Assembly: GCA_937895935.1 (NCBI GenBank) | Contig: CALBKX010000049.1 | Span: 1 to 32,167 of the forward strand | DNA from: an uncultured Clostridia bacterium | Lineage (GTDB): Bacteria; Bacillota; Clostridia; Christensenellales; UBA1242 | Length of the DNA: 32,167 nucleotides | Direction: 5' to 3' | Shown here: positions 22,792 to 31,789 of the stretch, piece by piece | Layout of the letters: every line of letters begins with the position of its first letter | How positions within the stretch are numbered: position 1 is the stretch's first letter | Made by a program: the position numbers and the translations under genes | Notes under the pieces: generated by a model | What the model was told of the DNA's origin: nothing | Databases searched by the model: none | Seen by the model: the letters and a program-made list of their open reading frames with translations, nothing else

Positions 22792-23746
22792 CAATACCCT
22801 CCTTGATGTATCTATAAACAGTATCGTCTTCTCTGTTGGAGATTTTAGCAAATCTAAACGCATTTGCCTCAAAAATTGTGCTTAGCAAAAGGTCAATTCT
22901 GTTTTTTATTATGGCAATTTTTTGAGATTCTGAGAGTTCGCTTGAAAGTTCGTTTTGCGATGTATATAATCTTTTAAATAAATTTACAATATCTTTTATG
23001 CTGTCATCCGTATCAATCATATAGTCATTAAATTTTAACAAGTCATAAAGTTCACCATCGGGAATATCCAAAAGTTTTTTAGAAAGAATAATAAATTGAG
23101 CGCAAGGATTATGCTCTCTACCTCTTGAGATTGTATTGACAGTGCCCACACCACCAATATATTTGGAGTTTGATAATGGATTGTTCAAAATTATGTAAGA
23201 TTTATCCTGATTTTCGATACTGGACAAAGTAATAAATATATTTTGACTATTATAATCAATTTCTCCTACATAAACGTTTCCAAACTCGTTATAATGAGCT
23301 TCAATTTTATTTGGCTCATCTTTATTTATTGCTTTTAAAAATTTCAAAGCATCAACTCTGTTTCTTTTTACAGAGGATAAAACTTTGACGTTTGTATTTA
23401 ATTCGTCCTCTTTAAAAATACTTAAAACGCCATAATTTAAAGTATTTTTAATGTTTGAATGCACTTCACCCTTATACGAATCATTGTTATAATAATAAAT
23501 TAAATAGTTTCCAATAAACTTGTCATAATTGATTTTTTTAGCGGGGTCTAGTTTAGAGAATAAAAAGTCATCTACGCTTATACCAAAAGCCTCTTTTAAA
23601 GCAATTAAAAATGATATTGATGGTTCAGAGTTTTTTGTCAGATAATTGTTTATACTTGATTGAGAAAAACCTGTTTTAAATGCAATTTCTTTTTGTGTGT
23701 ATTGCATAGTCAATTCTTTTAAATTTTCTTTAAACATATTATTCAT
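22784..23746 (-). CDS. XRE/Cro-type regulator with large C-terminal domain
   Basis: 320 residues behind AAAGGAT. Residues of about 8-65 are a Cro/CI helix-turn-helix (MQYTQKEIAFKTGFSQSSINNYLTKNSEPSISFLIALKEAFGISVDDFL). The rest, about 255 residues, is a mixed alpha/beta region with a Gly-rich turn (SKYIGGVGTVNTISRGREHNPCAQF) and a helical end; I recognise no family. It overlaps the hydrolase gene by eight bases, so the two are co-translated and probably act together. It has its own promoter. It may sense a ligand through the large domain, but nothing in the sequence names it. Confidence 0.85.
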   Translation of the reverse strand: MNNMFKENLKELTMQYTQKEIAFKTGFSQSSINNYLTKNSEPSISFLIALKEAFGISVDDFLFSKLDPAKKINYDKFIGNYLIYYYNNDSYKGEVHSNIKNTLNYGVLSIFKEDELNTNVKVLSSVKRNRVDALKFLKAINKDEPNKIEAHYNEFGNVYVGEIDYNSQNIFITLSSIENQDKSYIILNNPLSNSKYIGGVGTVNTISRGREHNPCAQFIILSKKLLDIPDGELYDLLKFNDYMIDTDDSIKDIVNLFKRLYTSQNELSSELSESQKIAIIKNRIDLLLSTIFEANAFRFAKISNREDDTVYRYIKEGIDV

Positions 23747-23768
23747 AAAATTATATCCTTTAAAATTA

Positions 23769-23797
23769 TATATACATATATTTTATGAAATTGTCAA
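23769..23797 (-). promoter_or_regulatory. Promoter of the XRE-RSH operon
   Basis: TTGACA (23792-23797) with TATATA (23769-23774), spacer 17 bp, on the minus strand, just before the regulator gene. Confidence 0.65.
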
Positions 23798-23903
23798 TCA
23801 TTATAATCGTCATATTATTAAAATTGTAAACAACCAAATTCATTTTAATAAATTTTGGTGTATAATAATGAATTTTTTATGACAAAATTCCCCATAATCT
23901 CTA

Positions 23904-23959
23904 AAAAAATGCAAATTGCTAGCAATATCAAAGAAATATTAACTCAGCAATTTGCATTT
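23904..23959 (-). terminator. Terminator of nifS-iscU
   Basis: AAATGCAAATTGCT (23907-23920) and AGCAATTTGCATTT (23946-23959) are perfect arms; on the minus strand the stem ends in T7. Confidence 0.85.
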
Positions 23960-23994
23960 AACTATAAAACCCAAAAATGAAAAACATATTAAAT

Positions 23995-24444
23995 TTACTC
24001 GCCTTTATGGTCAAACTCGTGAGCGCAAGGGCAGGAGCCTTTTGCGTAGCATTTCTCATCATATTTGATGCCATTTTTATCATAATAATCTTTCACCGCT
24101 GCTTTTACAGCCTCTTCAGCCAAAACAGAGCAGTGAATTTTATGAGTTGGCAATCCACCCAAAGCCTCAACAACAGCCTTGTTTGAAAGTTCCAATGCTT
24201 TTGAAATAGGTTGTCCTTTTATCATTTCAGTGGCGATAGAAGATGTTGCAATAGCACTTCCACAGCCAAATGTCATAAATTTAACGTCTGTGATAATTTG
24301 AGTATCTTTATCGACTTTAATATACATACGCATTATATCGCCACACTTAGCATTTCCAACTTCACCAATTCCATCTGCATCTTGCATTTCCCCAACATTT
24401 CTTGGATTTTTAAAATGGTCCATAACTTTTTCACTATAAAGCAT
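23995..24444 (-). CDS. iscU: Fe-S cluster scaffold IscU/NifU-like
   Basis: The start is the ATG at 24444 behind AAGGAGTTAG, overlapping the nifS stop; a start nine codons earlier is inside nifS and lacks a site. The 149-residue protein has the three scaffold cysteines: Cys34 (GNAKCGD, with Asp36), Cys61 (FGCGSAIA) and Cys105 (HCSVLAEEA). It accepts sulfur from the desulfurase and iron to build [Fe-S] clusters for transfer. The tail adds a Cys-rich end, KGSCPCAHEFDHKGE, beyond the classical IscU core. With nifS it makes a minimal ISC-type system, as in many anaerobic Clostridia. Confidence 0.96.
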   Translation of the reverse strand: MLYSEKVMDHFKNPRNVGEMQDADGIGEVGNAKCGDIMRMYIKVDKDTQIITDVKFMTFGCGSAIATSSIATEMIKGQPISKALELSNKAVVEALGGLPTHKIHCSVLAEEAVKAAVKDYYDKNGIKYDEKCYAKGSCPCAHEFDHKGE

Positions 24445-25618
24445 ATTTTCTAACTCCTTTTTGTAACTCATCCCACACGGGGCTAATTTTTCTTAAATAT
24501 TCAACGACTTTTTTTACCGCATCAATAGTTTTATCAATTTCTTCTTCTGTTGTGTATTTAGATAATGTCAAACGCAAACTTCCGTGAGCAACTTCGTGTG
24601 CTAATCCCAATGCAAGTAAAACGTGGCTAGGGTCAAGCGAACCACTAGTGCAAGCCGAACCACTTGACGCACATATACCTTCTTCGTTTAAAAGCAACAG
24701 CAAACTTTCGCCCTCAATTCCTTCAAAACACATATTAAAATTATTTGGCAAACGATTGATTTTATCTCCATTAATTTTGCTATGTGGAATTTTACTAAGT
24801 TCTTCAAAGAGTTTGTCACGCAAAGTTTTTTCCCTTTTTGACACTTCAGGCATTTCATTTATAGCGTCTTCTAGTCCAACAGCCATACCAACAATACCAG
24901 GCAAATTTTCTGTTCCTGCTCTTCTATTTTTTTCTTGCGCACCGCCGTAAATATAGTTAAAAAGAGGAATGCTTTTTTTGCAATATAAAGCACCAACACC
25001 CTTTGGTGAATGGAATTTATGGCCAGACATTGAAAGCATATCTATGTTCATTTCTTTCACATCCACAGGAATATGTCCGATTGCTTGAACGGCATCTGTA
25101 TGGAAAATAACCCCGTTTTGATGGCATATTTCTCCAATTTCCTTTACAGGTTGAATTGTCCCGATTTCATTATTTGCAAACATTATTGTCACAGCTACGG
25201 TATCTTTTTTAATGGCATTTTTCAAATCTTCAGTTTTAATAATTCCATTTTCATACACAGGCAAATATGTGATTTCAAAACCTTGTTTTTTTAATTCATC
25301 AAGAGCGTGCAAAACCGCGTGATGTTCAATTTGCGATGTAATAATATGTTTTTTATTTTTTAAAGCACCATATTTTGCAATACTTGCAATAGCCCAGTTG
25401 TCACTCTCACTTCCGCCAGATGTAAAATATATTTCATCTTTATCAGCATTAATACATTTTGCCACTTTTTCTCTTGCACATTCCAAATGTTCCTTTGCAA
25501 TTTGACCCAAAGAGTGCAAACTACTTGCATTACCATAAATCTCTTTAAAAAAAGGCTCCATTGCTTTAAAAACTTTGTCTGAAACTTTTGATGTTCCCGC
25601 ATTATCTAAATATATCAA
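24434..25618 (-). CDS. nifS: Cysteine desulfurase NifS/IscS
   Basis: A PLP-dependent class V enzyme, 394 residues, converting L-cysteine to L-alanine and an enzyme persulfide. The start is TTG (then IYLDNAGTSK) behind AAAGGAGC. Visible landmarks: FTSGGSESDNWAI, the PLP region FHTDAVQAIGHIPVD, the lysine motif SGHKFHSPKGVGALY near 200, the cofactor segment RAGTENLPGIVGM, and the catalytic loop GICASSGSACTSGS near 322. Length is typical. It is first in a two-gene operon with iscU and carries a dyad over its start region that fits control by an Rrf2-type protein. Confidence 0.97.
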   Translation of the reverse strand: MIYLDNAGTSKVSDKVFKAMEPFFKEIYGNASSLHSLGQIAKEHLECAREKVAKCINADKDEIYFTSGGSESDNWAIASIAKYGALKNKKHIITSQIEHHAVLHALDELKKQGFEITYLPVYENGIIKTEDLKNAIKKDTVAVTIMFANNEIGTIQPVKEIGEICHQNGVIFHTDAVQAIGHIPVDVKEMNIDMLSMSGHKFHSPKGVGALYCKKSIPLFNYIYGGAQEKNRRAGTENLPGIVGMAVGLEDAINEMPEVSKREKTLRDKLFEELSKIPHSKINGDKINRLPNNFNMCFEGIEGESLLLLLNEEGICASSGSACTSGSLDPSHVLLALGLAHEVAHGSLRLTLSKYTTEEEIDKTIDAVKKVVEYLRKISPVWDELQKGVRKYAL

Positions 25619-25636
25619 AATTACTTTGCTCCTTTA

Positions 25637-25659
25637 ATTCCTACTAAAATAGTATGATT
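25637..25659. promoter_or_regulatory. Putative Rrf2/IscR-type operator at nifS
   Basis: ATTCCTACTA and TAGTATGATT form a dyad around AAA (core TACTA-N3-TAGTA, 25642-25654). It covers the expected transcription start of nifS-iscU. The CCTACT half-site resembles sites bound by Rrf2-family regulators. Confidence 0.55.
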
Positions 25660-25661
25660 TG

Positions 25662-25690
25662 ATTATATATAATTAATACCAACTTGTCAA
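25662..25690 (-). promoter_or_regulatory. nifS-iscU promoter
   Basis: TTGACA (25685-25690), 17-bp spacer, TATAAT (25662-25667) on the minus strand. Confidence 0.85.
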
Positions 25691-25829
25691 CAGTTTTTAT
25701 TTTAGTTAAAAAACAAATTAACATATTTTTAAAATTAAAGTTTTAAATAAATTAAGAGCAAATATTTCTGCTTGTCACTCTAAAATTTTTTATAAATACA
25801 ATGATAGTAAGAGTATTATTTACCAAAAA

Positions 25830-25859
25830 TTGACACTTAACACTTTTATATGATATAAT
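25830..25859 (+). promoter_or_regulatory. nrnA promoter
   Basis: TTGACA (25830-25835) and TATAAT (25854-25859, with an upstream TG) at 18-bp spacing; the start codon is 30 bases on. Confidence 0.8.
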
Positions 25860-25889
25860 CTTTAAGTTTTTTAAATTAAAGGAGTTATT

Positions 25890-26900
25890 ATGAGGTCACT
25901 CAAACAGTGTTTAACTGATATAAAAAATAGCAACAATATTGCAATATTTACACACTCATCACCAGATGCTGATGCACTTGCTTCAGCTGTTGCACTTAAA
26001 AAACTTATTAAAAACAACCTTCAAAATAGCAATAAAATAATAGACTTATTTTTTGATACGGACGAGATTAGTGAAATAAACGGAGCCATTATAAAAGGCG
26101 TGGCACACAATTTAGAACGTTGTAATAGTTACGATTTAGCCATAGCATTAGATTGTGCAAGTTTATCAAGACTCGGGAAGTACAGAACATTGTTTGAACA
26201 ATGTAAAAATAAAATTAATTTTGACCACCATATAACAAATGAAAATTTTGGTGACAATAATTTGATTTTAAAAACTTCTTCAACTTGCGAAGGGCTTTAT
26301 TTAATTGCAAAAAATAAAAATTTAATTATCCCAGATGATGTTTGCAGTTTGATATATTCTGGAATGATAACCGACACAAACAATTTAACCCAAGGAACAA
26401 TTACAATCCAAACCCTTAAAATTATAACCGATTTTTTAGAAAGAAAAATTAATTTAGACGCATTAAACGAACATTTTTTTAAGAATAATACAAAATCAAA
26501 AGCATTTTTGCTAAAAAAAGCATTGGACTCTTTAAAATTTTATTATCACGATAGAATTGCAATTATGAACTTAACAAAAGAAAATTTAACTTTATGCAAC
26601 GCAACTATGGACGATACTTTAGGCATAGTAAATCATGGCATTGAAATAAAGGGTGTGGATATAGCAATCCTTGCAATCAAGCAGGAAGATAATTATTATG
26701 TAAGCTTGCGTAGTAAAAATGGTATAGACGTTTCAAATTTAGCGCATACTTTGGGCGGTGGAGGACATAGCCAAGTTGCCGCTTTTGTTTGGAACGGCAA
26801 TTTAGCTGAACTTTTGGATAAACTGCTACCGTTATGTAAAGAAGAATTACAAAACCACCCACAAGAAAAAGTTGAAGATTTATTTGGTGGAGATTGTTAA
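25890..26900 (+). CDS. nrnA: DHH-family phosphoesterase, NrnA-type nanoRNase/pAp phosphatase
   Basis: 336 residues behind AAAGGAG. DHH motifs in order: HSSPDADALAS (Asp26, Asp28), ALDCAS (near 87), NFDHHIT (near 112) and SGMITDTNNLT (near 156, Asp ligand). The DHHA1 domain carries SLRSKNGIDVSNLA and GGGGHSQVAAF (near 289). Family role: Mn2+-dependent degradation of short RNA oligomers from the 5' side and hydrolysis of 3'-phosphoadenosine 5'-phosphate; some homologues prefer cyclic-di-nucleotide products such as pGpG or pApA. It is monocistronic with its own promoter and terminator. Confidence 0.92.
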   Translation: MRSLKQCLTDIKNSNNIAIFTHSSPDADALASAVALKKLIKNNLQNSNKIIDLFFDTDEISEINGAIIKGVAHNLERCNSYDLAIALDCASLSRLGKYRTLFEQCKNKINFDHHITNENFGDNNLILKTSSTCEGLYLIAKNKNLIIPDDVCSLIYSGMITDTNNLTQGTITIQTLKIITDFLERKINLDALNEHFFKNNTKSKAFLLKKALDSLKFYYHDRIAIMNLTKENLTLCNATMDDTLGIVNHGIEIKGVDIAILAIKQEDNYYVSLRSKNGIDVSNLAHTLGGGGHSQVAAFVWNGNLAELLDKLLPLCKEELQNHPQEKVEDLFGGDC

Positions 26901-27041
26901 ATAAACAAATACATAAAATTTCCTTTACATCTTTTTTCAATTAATTATAACTGAATTTATTAGATTACCGCTCTTTTTTAATAAATCCTACTATTAAATT
27001 CTACTATTCAATAATCTTTTTATTTTAGTTTACTTCAGTTA

Positions 27042-27079
27042 AAAAATGACAAAAATTTACTATTTTTGTCATTTTTTTT
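27042..27079. terminator. Terminator after nrnA
   Basis: AAAAATGACAAAAAT and ATTTTTGTCATTTTT form a 15-pair stem with A/T flanks, able to work on both strands. Confidence 0.85.
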
Positions 27080-27146
27080 GATAATAAGACAAATTTTTCA
27101 TACATTTTTTTGGATTTTTTAAACAACATATTTTAGAGGTAAAAAA

Positions 27147-27836
27147 ATGAAAAAGAAAATATGTTTAAAGATTATAACAATTATTTGTTTAGTTTTATGT
27201 GCTTTTGCTTTTTTATTTAAAGAAAGCACAACAGTTTATGCAGATGAAGACTTAATGATGGTTGTATCATTTGGCACTGGCAAAGTTGAAACCACTGCAA
27301 CATCAGCAACTTTAAATTTTAATTTAAAAATAACATCTGAAAATTTTGATAATGGTCAAAATTTGGTCAACGATACTTTTAAAAATATATCAGAAAATAT
27401 AAAAAGTTTAAATAGTGAAAATGTAGCAATTATCACTTACAGTTCGTGCTACCCTGTTTTTAACGACTCATTAAAATTATACAATTTTAGTTGTAGTTTT
27501 GATGTCAAAACAAAAGATATTAACTCAATAAACGATGTAATTAAAATTGTTGCCGAAAATGAAAACGTTAGTTTTTATGGAGTTAATTATCAATTAGATG
27601 ATGAACAAAAATTTTACTTGGAAGCTTTGGACAAAGCTAAAGAAGACGCTTTGGTAAAAGCCCAAAATTTTAACTCACATTTAAAATTAAAAGCAATAAC
27701 TAGCATAAATGTTTACAGTTATTCAGGCGGAGCACAAACTGGAAAAATAATTATTGAAGCAAACATAAAAGGCATTTTTGTAAGTCCTGGCGAAGATAAA
27801 GAAAATAGCAGTCAAGTATTCAATTCTCATATTTAA
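27147..27836 (+). CDS. Exported SIMPL-domain (DUF541) protein
   Basis: 229 residues behind TTAGAGG. A signal peptide spans about residues 1-31 (KKK, then a hydrophobic run, ending TVYADED), with no lipobox. The remainder matches the SIMPL/DUF541 pattern: an opening strand VSFGTGKVETTATSATLNFNLKI, a central KSLNSENVAIITYSSCYPVFN, YNFSCSFDVKTKDI and EALDKAKEDALVKAQNF. SIMPL proteins form ring-like oligomers outside the membrane in studied cases; their role is poorly defined. A Gly-Gly-Ala segment before the last strand is usual. It stands alone. Confidence 0.85.
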   Translation: MKKKICLKIITIICLVLCAFAFLFKESTTVYADEDLMMVVSFGTGKVETTATSATLNFNLKITSENFDNGQNLVNDTFKNISENIKSLNSENVAIITYSSCYPVFNDSLKLYNFSCSFDVKTKDINSINDVIKIVAENENVSFYGVNYQLDDEQKFYLEALDKAKEDALVKAQNFNSHLKLKAITSINVYSYSGGAQTGKIIIEANIKGIFVSPGEDKENSSQVFNSHI

Positions 27837-28060
27837 AATTTATTTATAAAAAATTAACAATATAAAACATAAGCAAAAACAAATTCCCATTATCTTTAAA
27901 AAAAATGTTAACAAGAAACAATTCAAATTTAATAGAAACTAAAAAATCCCACCATAAGTTAAGGTGTTTATAAGAAAAACATTAAAACCAATTAAAATCC
28001 TGTTAAATATTTGTAAAAACCAATAAAGTATGATATTATTTAAAGAAAAGAGGGGATAAA

Positions 28061-28441
28061 ATGAATATTGTTACAATAGCCAGCACACTTTCAAAAGTGG
28101 CAAAAATTAAAAAAGTTGACGATAACGAATATGAAATTGTTACCGAAGCAAAAATTGATAGTAGAACACCCATAAAAATGTATTTAAGAAAAACGGGAAA
28201 TGACATTATCATTTGCGATAAAAAAAATACACTTAAATATATGAATAATTATTATGAATTAAAGTCTTCAGATGTTAAGGGTTGCATAACCGCTGTCGTA
28301 AAAATTTATGGTTTCTCAATAATATCTGGTGAACTCGTAGCAAAAATTTTTAGTGAAAAGAATGTTTTGGAAACTTTTTATAGTTACATAATATGCGTTG
28401 GTCAACTCGCAAATATGTACGCATTTTTTGATAAGCCTTAA
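28061..28441 (+). CDS. Hypothetical protein, DUF1828-like pattern
   Basis: 126 residues behind AGAGGGGA, so translation is well supported. The first half is beta-rich (YEIVTEAKI, then IKMYLRKTGNDIIICDKKNTLKYM), resembling the opening of DUF1828 proteins, which have a 'D-x-G-x-T' turn where this has DKKNTL. The second half is helical (TAVVKIYGFSIISGELVAKIF). No signal peptide, no catalytic motif. DUF1828 genes are often in mobile or defence-associated loci, but nothing nearby supports such a role here. The family match is tentative. Confidence 0.6.
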   Translation: MNIVTIASTLSKVAKIKKVDDNEYEIVTEAKIDSRTPIKMYLRKTGNDIIICDKKNTLKYMNNYYELKSSDVKGCITAVVKIYGFSIISGELVAKIFSEKNVLETFYSYIICVGQLANMYAFFDKP

Positions 28442-28535
28442 TTAGTTCCACATATAAATCAAAAATTTAAAGATTATTTAGCTCATTCAAGCATTTTATA
28501 TATGGTTATCATTAGGTTTGTTTATAATTATTGTT

Positions 28536-28571
28536 GCCCTAAAAGGTTTTTTAACCTTGAAGGGCTTTTTT
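28536..28571 (+). terminator. Terminator in the 28442-28815 gap
   Basis: GCCCT-aa-AAGGTT pairs with AACCTT-ga-AGGGC and is followed by T7. Apart from it and a small dyad TTCCGAA-like element near 28630, the 374-base gap before metG holds no gene. I looked for a T-box (specifier stem and GGGTGGNACC) upstream of metG and saw none. Confidence 0.9.
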
Positions 28572-28815
28572 AATTAATATTTTGTTTTATATCATTAAAA
28601 TTTTTATTATTTTTTCATCTTTTTATCTCCGAAAATTCGGAATTTAATGTTTGCGGGTAAATCAATTACAATAATATTTACTAAGGCATAAACCATTTAG
28701 TATTTTCCTTAAAATATAAAAATCGCTTTTTATCACAATAGATACTCTTTTTATTTTTAAAAAATCATTGATATTTTTTTAAAAAAATATTATCATATCT
28801 TTCAAGGAGTAGCGA

Positions 28816-30390
28816 ATGAGCAAATTTTACATTACAACACCAATATATTATCCTAGTAATAAATTAACACTTGGAAACTGTTACACAACGGTTTTATGCG
28901 ATGCAATTGCCAGATTTCATAGAGCCTTAGGCGAAGAAGTCTTTTTTTTAACTGGCACTGACGAGCACGGTCAAAAAATTGCAAAAATTGCTTCAGAAAA
29001 AGGCTTGAAGGAAATCGATTATTTAAATGAAATTGTTGCCGACACAAAAAATCTATGGAAAGAATTAAATATATCTTACGATAAATTTATTAGAACAACC
29101 GACTATAGTCACGAGCAAACCGCTTCAAAAATTTTTGATGAATTATACAAAAAAGGTGAAATCTACAAATCAACCTATGTCGGAAAATATTGTGTTCCTT
29201 GTGAGTCATTTTGGAGTAATGAACAATTAAAAGATGGAAAATGTCCTGATTGTGGCAGAGAAGTTGTTGAAGCGAATGAAGAATCATATTTCTTTAAGTT
29301 AAGTAAATACGAACAAGCGTTAAGAAAGTTATATAAAGATAATCCTAATTTCCTTGTTCCAAGTAGCCGTGCCAATGAAATGATAAACAACTTTTTTGAC
29401 CAAGGGTTAAAAGATTTATGCGTTTCCAGAAAAACTGTTAAGTGGGGAATACCTGTTTCTTTTGATAAAGAACAAACGATTTATGTTTGGATTGACGCAC
29501 TTTCAAATTACATCTCTGCTCTTGGATATTTGTCTAATGATGATAGTTTATTCAAAAAATTTTGGCCTGCCGATGTACACGTAGTTGGAAAGGAAATTGT
29601 ACGTTTTCACTCAATCATTTGGCCAGCTATTTTAATGGCACTAGATTTACCGCTCCCAAAACAAATTTTTGGACACGGTTGGTTAACTTTTAATAATGGG
29701 AAATTAAGCAAAAGCAAGGCGGTAGATAAAAAAGAAGTTATTGATCCACGCATTTTAATTGCTAGATACACATCTGATTCTGTTAGAAACTTTCTAATTG
29801 GAGAAATCTCGTTTGGTCAAGATGGTCCATATTCTCAAGAAGGTTTTTTAAATTCGTTTAATGGAATTTTAGCCAACAAAGTTGGAAATATATTCTCCCG
29901 TCTAACTGGTATGGTTTTAAAATACAACAACGGAACTATTGAATATGCAAACAAAAACGAACCAATTGATGAACAATTTAAAAATAGTGTACAAGAATTG
30001 AAAAATGATTGCATAAGCAAAATGCTTGAATTAAAACCAACTTTGTCATACAAGTCTGCATTAAAAATCATTGACGAGTGCAACACATACATTGACAACA
30101 ACAAGCCATGGGAACTTGCTAAAGAAGACGATAAAACGGACAGAATTAAAACAATATTATACAATGCTCTTCAAGGAATGTTGGAAGCTTACACTCTTTT
30201 AAATGCATTTTTGCCTGAAAGCACAAAAAAGGTTTTAGACATTTTTAATATCAAAAATTTTGTTATAGATAGAAACTCTTGTTTTAATTTTGATATAGAT
30301 AAAGTTCAATTAGAAAAATATCCACCTTTGTTTGCTAGATTGGATATTCAAAAAGAATTGGCAGAACTTGATGAAATTGCAAATTCTTAA
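28816..30390 (+). CDS. metG: Methionyl-tRNA synthetase, short form
   Basis: Charges tRNA-Met with methionine using ATP; class I. The start follows AAGGAG. The catalytic domain opens ITTPIYYPSNKLTLGNCYTT; the HIGH signature is here TLGN, with Thr for the first His. GTDEHGQKI, a zinc knuckle (CVPC near 126-129, CPDC near 143-146), the FxxWIDALSNYISAL segment, KEIVRFHSIIWPA and the KMSKS loop as KLSKSK (near 295) follow, then the helical anticodon domain. At 524 residues it lacks the C-terminal Trbp111/EMAP-like domain present in many Firmicutes enzymes of about 650. It is 12 bases from hisS, so the two form an operon. Confidence 0.97.
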   Translation: MSKFYITTPIYYPSNKLTLGNCYTTVLCDAIARFHRALGEEVFFLTGTDEHGQKIAKIASEKGLKEIDYLNEIVADTKNLWKELNISYDKFIRTTDYSHEQTASKIFDELYKKGEIYKSTYVGKYCVPCESFWSNEQLKDGKCPDCGREVVEANEESYFFKLSKYEQALRKLYKDNPNFLVPSSRANEMINNFFDQGLKDLCVSRKTVKWGIPVSFDKEQTIYVWIDALSNYISALGYLSNDDSLFKKFWPADVHVVGKEIVRFHSIIWPAILMALDLPLPKQIFGHGWLTFNNGKLSKSKAVDKKEVIDPRILIARYTSDSVRNFLIGEISFGQDGPYSQEGFLNSFNGILANKVGNIFSRLTGMVLKYNNGTIEYANKNEPIDEQFKNSVQELKNDCISKMLELKPTLSYKSALKIIDECNTYIDNNKPWELAKEDDKTDRIKTILYNALQGMLEAYTLLNAFLPESTKKVLDIFNIKNFVIDRNSCFNFDIDKVQLEKYPPLFARLDIQKELAELDEIANS

Positions 30391-30402
30391 AAAAGGAAAC
30401 TT

Positions 30403-31686
30403 ATGGAAATAGAATTACAAAATGTAAAAGGCACAAAAGATTTTTTACCAAATGAACAAATAATTAGGAACAAAATAATTTCAGTTTTAAGAAAAAATTT
30501 TGAAAACTATGGTTATTTGCCTATGGAAACGCCTATTTTGAACTCTTTCGACCTATTATCATACAAATATGAAGATGGTGCTGAGATACTGAGTGAAATA
30601 TACAAATTTCAGGATCAAGGGAAAAGAGATTTAGGTTTACGCTTTGATTTAACCGTTCCTTTTTGCAAGGTGATAGGTTTAAATCAAGATTTAACAATGC
30701 CTTTTAGACGTTATGAAATAGGTAAAGTTTTCCGAGATGGTCCTGTTAAACTTGGCAGGGCTAGAGAGTTTTACCAATGCGATATTGACGTTGTTGGAAT
30801 TGACGGAAGAGCTATTGAAGTTGAACAAATGTTAATGGCAAAAAACACTTTTTTAGAACTTAATTTGCCTGTGTACATTAAGTGGAACAATCGCAAACTT
30901 ATGAGTGGCATTTTGAGTTATGCAGACATTCCAGAAAATTTAATAGACAAAACTATTAGTTTAATTGATAGGCTAGAAAAAATTAGTTATAAAGAACTTG
31001 TGTTTGAGTTTTCAAAACTCAATGTAAACGAAGAAAAAGTTAAACAAATAATGGATTTGTTCAATAAAAACTTAAACGAGTATAACGAGTTATTTAAAGA
31101 TTCACAAATACAAATTTTACGTGAAGGCTTAAGTGAATGTAACGAACTAAATGATTTAATAAATGATTTGGATTTAAGTGATAGTTGTGTGTTTTCGCCT
31201 AAACTTGCAAGAGGTCTTAGCATTTACACTGGAACAGTTTTTGAGTTTTTTGATAAGCAAAATCGTATTTCATCTTCACTAGGTGGTGGCGGAAGATACA
31301 ATCGAATCATTACCGATTTTATGGACAATGGACAAAGTTATCCAGCTGTTGGGTTATGCTTTGGGTTGGAACCAATATATGCAATTTTGCAAAGTCAAGA
31401 AAAATCTTCTTTTGTGGATGTATTTATTGTTCCAATGGGAACAACTATAGAATGTTTAAAACTTGCAACAATTTTGAGAAATAACAACATCAAAACGCTT
31501 GTTGAAATGTCAAACAAAAAAGTTAAAAAGTCTTTTGAATATGCTAATAAAATAAACATCAAGTATGTTGTTGTTGTAGGTAGTAATGAAATAGAAAGCG
31601 GGCAATTTGCTTTAAAAAATATGCAGACTGGTGAACAGGTCAATGTAACTTTGCCTGAAATGTTGGAGATTTTCTCAAAGATTTAA
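30403..31686 (+). CDS. hisS: Histidyl-tRNA synthetase
   Basis: A 427-residue class II synthetase behind AAAGGAAAC. Motif 1 region is GYLPMETPILNSFDLL; motif 2 is FRRYEIGKVFRDGPVKLGRAREFYQCDIDVVG, including the Arg that contacts ATP. The His-specific loop is LARGLSIYTGTVFEF (family: RGLDYYTG), motif 3 GGGGRYNRII and GLCFGLEPI, and a C-terminal anticodon-binding domain (VDVFIVPMG, LRNNNIKTLVEM). The cognate tRNA-His follows about 100 bases downstream under its own promoter. Confidence 0.97.
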   Translation: MEIELQNVKGTKDFLPNEQIIRNKIISVLRKNFENYGYLPMETPILNSFDLLSYKYEDGAEILSEIYKFQDQGKRDLGLRFDLTVPFCKVIGLNQDLTMPFRRYEIGKVFRDGPVKLGRAREFYQCDIDVVGIDGRAIEVEQMLMAKNTFLELNLPVYIKWNNRKLMSGILSYADIPENLIDKTISLIDRLEKISYKELVFEFSKLNVNEEKVKQIMDLFNKNLNEYNELFKDSQIQILREGLSECNELNDLINDLDLSDSCVFSPKLARGLSIYTGTVFEFFDKQNRISSSLGGGGRYNRIITDFMDNGQSYPAVGLCFGLEPIYAILQSQEKSSFVDVFIVPMGTTIECLKLATILRNNNIKTLVEMSNKKVKKSFEYANKINIKYVVVVGSNEIESGQFALKNMQTGEQVNVTLPEMLEIFSKI

Positions 31687-31748
31687 ATAATTTATTTCTT
31701 TTATAGTAAAGGTTTACACGCTTTAAAGATTTTATTTTTATCAAAATC

Positions 31749-31778
31749 TTGACAAGCTGGTCGTTAATGTGTTAGCAT
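31749..31778 (+). promoter_or_regulatory. tRNA-His promoter
   Basis: TTGACA (31749-31754) and TAGCAT (31773-31778), spacer 18 bp, 12 bases before the tRNA. Confidence 0.65.
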
Positions 31779-31789
31779 TAATGACGTTT

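Noticed and set aside
28442..28815. T-box riboswitch before metG-hisS
   Set aside because: The conserved T-box bulge and antiterminator sequence are absent; only an ordinary terminator is seen, and it lies 245 bases from metG.
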